From the NCBI RefSeq assembly GCF_000315625.1, contig NW_005434634.1, forward strand, positions 389,896 to 453,895: 64,000 nt of DNA, written 5' to 3'. The stretch is from Guillardia theta CCMP2712. Its lineage: Eukaryota; Cryptophyceae; Pyrenomonadales; Geminigeraceae. The position numbers and the translations under genes were made by a program. This document shows, in pieces, positions 58,701-64,000 of the stretch. Every line of letters begins with the position of its first letter. Position 1 is the first letter of the stretch. The notes under the pieces are model-generated. The model had not been told where the DNA came from, did no database searches, and saw only the letters and a program-made list of their open reading frames with translations.

Positions 58701-61700
58701 CCAGTACCTTTTGGGAGTCCGATCAGAGGGGATGGATTCGTTCTCCTTCTCCGGGATGCTCCACGTAGAAAACTTGAGTGCGGTCAGGCGGGTTGTACCG
58801 AGCTACAGTAGATTGGGAGGTGGACAGGCTGTAAACATTACTGGCATTGGACTCACAGAACTGTCGAATACTTGTAAGTTTGGATCTACCACTGCCAAGT
58901 GTACGCACTTGGACAGTATGATAATGCGGTGTATTACACCTCCTGCACAGTCCTCTGGAGGTACATTTTTAGATCTGTACATGGGAGAGAGCTTGTATGC
59001 GTCTCTTCCTTTCCTGTACTACCGGGACTGGACAATTCAAGTAAGCAGTATCAGACCAACATCCGGTTTGCACAGTACGCAAGTCAGGATAACTTTCAGC
59101 GGGCAATTCTCCAATCTACTCGACAACGCAAGATGCCGAGTAAGAAATACTAAGATTGCAACGCCGTTGATGATTTTGTCTTCGACTGCAATGGGCTGTA
59201 TCATACCAGCCCTCAGTCCTGGAAGCTATTCCCTCTACATGGAACAGGAAACGTGGAGGACGAGCGACTTTCATTACATAAGTTTGGAGGGATGGAATGT
59301 AGATCGCATCGTACCAAGTAGGGGGTTACGCGAACAGTTGAAAACCTTTCGAGTCATAGGGGGCACATTCCGACTTGATGAAGAACTTGATTGCATTGTT
59401 GGAAACTTTGTATCGAGGGGAGAGGTACTGACGAGGTCTGAAATTTTATGTCGAGTAGAAGGTTTGCCTTGTGGAAATTACACTATAGGATTGAAGGCTG
59501 GAACTGAAGCCTTCTTTCGCACAAAGCATACACTAGAGCTATTACTTCCTGTATCGGTAACAAGCATCTGGCCTTCTTCTGGAGTTTGTGATGCCTTTTT
59601 CAATGTTTCGATTCATTTATCTGGTGACTTTCGTACCCTCGGAAATGCCTCATGCAAGTTTGGTCGACAGTCTTTGGCAATGTTTGATCTCGAAAAGGGA
59701 TACAGTTGTCAAGTGTTTCAACCATGTTCTGCTTTTCAGAAGAGATTCAATCTTGTTTCTTTTCAGTTCTGGTTAGATGGTTTCGTGAGCCATCACATGT
59801 TCTTTCGAATTCACAAAAATGATTTATCGTTTGCATCAACGTTTGTTGCTGATGCTCCAGAACTTGGATTCAAAACATTTTGTCATAGTTTTGAGTACAT
59901 TTTATACAACGAAACACTTTTGTTTACGGGAAGCTTGCCCAGTGCATTCCAATCCAGTTTATACTGTTTCTCCCGACAGCGATTTGCTCATGTCGTCCAA
60001 AAAACTAAAACGACCTTTCAATGTCAAGCTGAATGGTTGCGAGAGATGCAAGGAATTTTTATCATGTACCTATCTCATCATGAAAACAGAAGCAATTATA
60101 CATGCAAAATACCAATTCATGAAATCCAGATAAATCGATCTAATCAACAACCACAAATCTTCAGCATCAGACCGAGCCAAGGAAATCATCTATTACACAC
60201 ACGAGTTGAAATACATGGAAAATATTTTCACCAAACGGACACATGTATGTTTGGAAATCTAGAGTCCTCTCAATTCAAGTACTTGTCAAGCACTCTCTTA
60301 GTCTGTCTCAGTCCTCCGTTTCCCCACATTGACCAGGATATCTTCGAGGTGTCACTAAGCCTACGGCGGGATGGCAGACAACAGCAAGGTACTTTCGCGT
60401 ATCAATATTATCGCACGCCCAGTATTCAATCTGCCTTTCCCGTTGTCTCAACCATTGGCGAATCCATGATCACCGTCTATGGTGCGTCTTTTTCACCTGT
60501 TTTTGAGTACCAATGTTGCTTTGGAGCACGTGATGAAGTTTTGGCACAAGTCATCACTTCGAGCCAGGTGCTCTGTCATCATACAACGCTGAGGGATGGA
60601 AATCACAGCCTGAAAATCAAGATGAACGGTAACTTGGTGTTGTCTACATCTATGCATATTTTGGTTGAGGGACTGGTCAAAATAAGCAGTTTCACACCAA
60701 CCCGCGTGCCACTTCAAGGTGGCGTGCCCCTACGAATTGTGTTGACATCCGACCTAGTACATTCCCAAGTACAGTGCAAGATTGGGGACAGTACTTCAGC
60801 GCCCATTTTTGCTCGAGGCAACTTGATCTTGTGCCGTGTACCTCAGAGAGAACCAGGCAAATGCAAAGTAGCAATCAGCACTCCGAGCGGTCTGCTTACA
60901 TCTGGGATGGACTTAGACTACCCGCACGTCTACTACGAGATTCTTTCATATAAACCGACAACATGTTCGCCAAGCGGAGGGACAAAGATCTCTGTAAGGC
61001 TCAGTTCTATCCTAGAGGATAGGGTTTCTTGTAAATTTGGGACGGTATCAGTGCCAGGTTTGGTGCGGCGTAACGCCAGCCTGGTAGTCTGCCATTCACC
61101 AAAGCATGACAAGGGGCCCGTGAGTTTTCAACTTGCAGGTGATCATGGGAAGAAATCTGCTTTGTATCCATTTGAATATTTGGAACCTCTCATGATTTTA
61201 GATGTTGAGCCAGCGAGGATTTCTTTGAGCAACAAAACTGTCCAGTTGACCCTGAAAGGTCGAAACTTTGGAGCAGATATGCTGCATTGTAGTATAGGAA
61301 GGACACTCCAAGTACAATGTTTTCCTCGAGACGAGCATACAGCTACCTGCGACTTGACACCAGTCTTGCCTCCCGGAGTACATGTGATAAGCTGTAGCTT
61401 GAATCAGGTAGAGTATCGTACATCAAGGCGAGCACTTGAGGTGGTGTCATACTGTGTGATAAGCTCAGTACACCCGTCACGGGTTCTCTTGTCCTCCAGA
61501 GGCCGATTGACTATAGCTGGGTCGGGCTTTTCACCAGGAGTCAGCTGTAGATTTGGCACAGCAAATTCAGAACTTGCTGTCTATATTACATCATCACTTT
61601 TGCAATGTGAGTATCCGCGCCAGCACAGGCTATCTCGTTTGACTGTGTACCTTGAAGAGAGTCAAAGCGGGAGTCAGTTGTGTGCGACAACGCTAGGGTA

Positions 61701-64000
61701 TTTTGCAAAGCCTGAAATACTTCATGCGAGCACTATCCGCAATATCCTTACTGGAAACTCGTTTGAAGTGCATATTGCTGGCAGTAATTTTGAACGCACA
61801 GCCAAATGCATGTTTTCATATGATGGACAACAGCTGACAGCGAGTGTGCTCTTTTCTTCTTCTTCTCTGGTAAGATGTGTCCTCAATGAGAAATACTTAA
61901 TGAAAAGTGGTAGCAATCTGCTATTCTTGAGTAATGACGGAATCGATTACATACAAGTAGGTTCAGACTGGGCAGAATGTGCACCAGAGCCTGTCCCGCT
62001 GCATTTTCATCCAAGTTTTGGTCAAGCACTTGGAGGCACAAGAGTAACATTTTCTGGCAGTAGGATATCTCGAATAGCTCGATGCCTGATAGAGTTCAGG
62101 TGTAGATTCGGAAATAAGGATGCGATGGAAAGCAAGATACTCTCTTCTTCTAGGCTGATGTGCTTGAGTCCACCCCAGGTCGAAGGAAATGTGACTCTCC
62201 GTCTGATGGCACAAGGGATGCAATTGAACAACAATGCCATGCTTTTCGAGTATCAGAAGGTCTTCAACCTATACAGCTTCACGCCTCAGTCATTCTTGGC
62301 GGGATACGAGGTGAATGTGACCATCATTGGGTCTGCATTCATGAGATACTCTGAGTACCAATGCGTTTTAGGAAAACATGAGGTTCGTGCCGCATGGCTG
62401 TCCTCATCATGTTTGGTATGTAAGTCAGGGATCCACCGAGAGGCATCATGGATCGCCTTGAGCATCTGCACGGGCAACATTTCACAATCTTGCGTCGTCA
62501 TGAAGCACAAAGCTCGCGTTTCCCCCAGGCCTGAAGTACAGAGCATCAAACCATCCAATGGGCCATCGCTCGGTGGGACGAGATTGACGATCTTTGGAAA
62601 ATACCTTGATTTGATCAATGCCAAGTGCACTTTTGGATTTGCAGGTACAACTCCAGCAAGAGCAGAGACTTCGTCGCTTGCTACCTGTATCACCCCTTGT
62701 ACAGATCCGGGGATCGAAAGCTTTGGGTATGGGTTTGAGCTATGGGAGTACTTAGGTCCCTTGACGTATACATTCATCAGCGAAACTACAATTCTTAGTG
62801 CAAGCCCAACTTATGCAGTCTTATGCAAGAATGAAGCGATCACGGTGCATGGATTCAACTTCGACGCAAAAACAAGCTCGTGTTACATGAATGATATGAG
62901 GACAACACTACGACTTCTGGACCAGTACACTGCTATTTGTACTTTGCCTTGTCTGGAAGAATTTCTGGGTAGAATAGTACTGAGGGTCTGTGCACAAGGA
63001 TACAATTGTTCAAGCTCTTTCGTGAATCTTCAAACCCAACTCAGCAGCTCCCCGATAGCTATCTCACCGACAAGATCTCCACTCCAAGGAGGTATTCGTA
63101 TTAGACTAGATGGAGATTTCAACAAAGACAAGTATAGCATAAATGTCAGTTTAGGGCAGTTTTCGGTATCAGTCACGAAGAACAGATCTAGCAATGGATT
63201 GTATGAGTTCTTCTCACCGCCTCAGAGTGTCACAGGCGTCTTCAACTTTTCTGTGAGGATACCTGGATCTGCTTTCGAGATTGGTTCCTTTGTACTTGAG
63301 TACTACTCCTATGCAGAAGTCACTAGGTTGATACCGTCCTGTAGCTGGCTCCGGGATAGTTTCAAGCTAACCTTGGTTGGTTCAAACTTTTTAGATCAAA
63401 CTCATTGCCAAGTTGGAGATTTCAGCATTTCTGGTACTTCTTTCATTTCCTCTAGCCTGATCATATGTCCGGTTGCAGCATTTCATAGTTTCAAACCGTA
63501 TGCTGAAGTGGAAGTGAAGCTTCTAAATGATGGGATCTCGAGTTGTTGCTATGCTAATCATTCAATATTCTACTACAAGCAACAATGCCTCATTTTGCGG
63601 GTCCATCCTGCCGTTGGCGGTCTACTTGGAGGCCAGTCGGTGCAGCTTACCTTGAGCACAGAACTTGACGTCGAGGGCTCAGTGGTTTGTCAATTTGGAA
63701 AGATACAGGTTTCTGGATCTATGCTCTCATCGTCCGTTGTACTGTGCGTCAGTCCACCGTCAGAGAATGCAGCAAATGTGTCATTGAGTATAACCATCGA
63801 TGGCATCATCGTTGCAACATCGTCAGAGGAATACAAGTATGTAGATCTTGGGATCATAATCTCGGCAGACCCAAGCTGTTGCATCTCCAACGCTGGTAGG
63901 TGTATTGTTTACCAAGCAGCAGATTTGAGTAAGCCCGAGGCCGTGAGATGCTTGATTGGCAATGATACAGCTCTTCCCTTGAGCATTTCCTCAACCTCCG
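40750..64000 (+). CDS. Giant secreted IPT/TIG-repeat protein (runs off right edge)
   Basis: A signal peptide (MSRIIALLLILCLWDAQS) starts a protein of at least 7,690 residues made of back-to-back IPT/TIG immunoglobulin-like domains. Each domain repeats the pattern GPxxGGT, then GxxF, C-x-FG, SSxxIxCxxP and a hydrophobic last strand. Exons are 40750-41080, 41139-41399, then 41454-51043 (one 9.6-kb exon), and from 51112 to beyond 64000 if the 68-nt intron at 51044 is real. By length there are roughly 70-90 domains. Many N-x-S/T sites and paired Cys fit an extracellular glycoprotein. No transmembrane helix is seen yet; it may lie past the edge. TIG arrays occur in plexins and fibrocystin-type surface proteins, but this one lacks their other domains in the window, so its role (adhesion or cell coat) is inference. 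Confidence 0.9.
47129..48292 (+). repeat. Intragenic duplication X, copy 1
   Basis: This 1,164-bp stretch of the TIG gene is nearly identical to 52990-54156. The only length difference seen is a 3-bp insertion in copy 2 (ACGTGCTCG versus ACGTGGACCTCG, near 47900). The ends fall inside domains, not at domain borders. Confidence 0.95.
51044..51111 (+). other. Frame change in TIG gene: 68-nt intron or frameshift
   Basis: The frame used since 41454 stops at 51047-51049, and TIG coding continues in another frame to the window end. AAGCAG-GTGTAA at 51043/51044 and TTGCCAG at 51111 form a GT-AG pair of normal size with phase 0 at both sides. However, the segment itself reads in the downstream frame as ENSPISWASVSPAQTCQSLP, which looks like a TIG domain start. 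A one-base deletion or two-base insertion at 51010-51040 is therefore also possible. Confidence 0.6.
52990..54156 (+). repeat. Intragenic duplication X, copy 2
   Basis: This is the second copy of 47129-48292, displaced by 5,861 bases at the left end and 5,864 at the right. The displacement together with the frame change near 51,044 keeps the encoded protein in frame in both copies. Flanking DNA on both sides is clearly different. Confidence 0.95.
54376..58126 (+). repeat. Intragenic duplication Y, copy 1
   Basis: This stretch matches 60250-64000 over at least 3,751 bases at a constant displacement of 5,874 (a multiple of three). The one difference I noticed is C to T (TTTGCACTT versus TTTGTACTT, about 57,418 and 63,292), which changes Ala to Val. 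Confidence 0.95.
60250..64000 (+). repeat. Intragenic duplication Y, copy 2 (cut by edge)
   Basis: This is the second copy of block Y and continues to the last base of the window, so its true end is unknown. The left junction is abrupt: before 60250 the DNA is unrelated at the nucleotide level to that before 54376. Confidence 0.95.

Noticed and set aside
53376-64000. Many short open frames of 60-163 codons on both strands, repeated in pairs
   Set aside because: They are shadow frames of the long TIG frame, duplicated because blocks X and Y are duplicated. The true frame has no stop to the window end.
1-64000. CRISPR arrays, insertion sequences or transposon genes
   Set aside because: No regularly spaced direct repeats, transposase, integrase or reverse-transcriptase motifs were seen; the window is eukaryotic nuclear DNA.

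Overview
The window is nuclear DNA of a unicellular eukaryote. Almost every gene is broken by very short spliceosomal introns (GT-AG, mostly 42-55 nt, some candidates near 30-36 nt), the genes are packed closely on both strands, and there is a motile-cilium gene (CFAP210/CCDC173-like), an RWP-RK regulator and a long N-terminal presequence on a bacterial-type DNA-repair protein. Together these fit a flagellated, probably plastid-bearing protist. A cryptophyte is my guess, but this is inference only. All gene models were made by hand from splice signals, reading-frame phase and family motifs.

Left third (1-20.7 kb): a HAD-type phosphatase cut by the left edge (minus); a roughly 4,300-residue BEACH/WD40 scaffold protein with added SPRY-like, PDZ and UBA-like modules (minus, 1315-about 14.93 kb); an FkbM-type membrane methyltransferase (plus, five exons); a HEAT-repeat protein (minus); and an RWP-RK protein (minus).

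Middle (20.7-40.7 kb): a 2-kb intergenic region with very GC-rich islands; then the most unusual gene, one continuous splice model encoding an SbcD/Mre11-like metallophosphoesterase followed by an SbcC/Rad50-like ABC ATPase with an intact zinc hook. After it come a doubtful small gene, a single-pass membrane protein (minus), a METTL13-like methyltransferase that may be fused to a second unknown protein, a myristoylation-type PDZ protein (minus), CFAP210-like, CENP-X/MHF2-like (minus, with two 21-nt exons), a DPH4/DNAJC24-like diphthamide co-chaperone, and a BRCA1-like protein with RING, AT-hook and tandem BRCT domains (minus). The SbcD-SbcC fusion, CENP-X/MHF2 and BRCA1-like genes are all linked to DNA break handling, but nothing in the sequence shows that they work together.

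Right third (40.7-64 kb): one giant secreted IPT/TIG-repeat protein that runs off the right edge (at least 7,690 residues visible). It contains two nearly identical internal duplications, each displaced by about 5.87 kb, set between diverged copies. This suggests higher-order repeats partly homogenised by gene conversion. A frame change near 51,044 is either a 68-nt intron or a frameshift.

Intergenic stretches share two features: GC-rich islands, and clusters of CTACCCC-like motifs close to gene starts.
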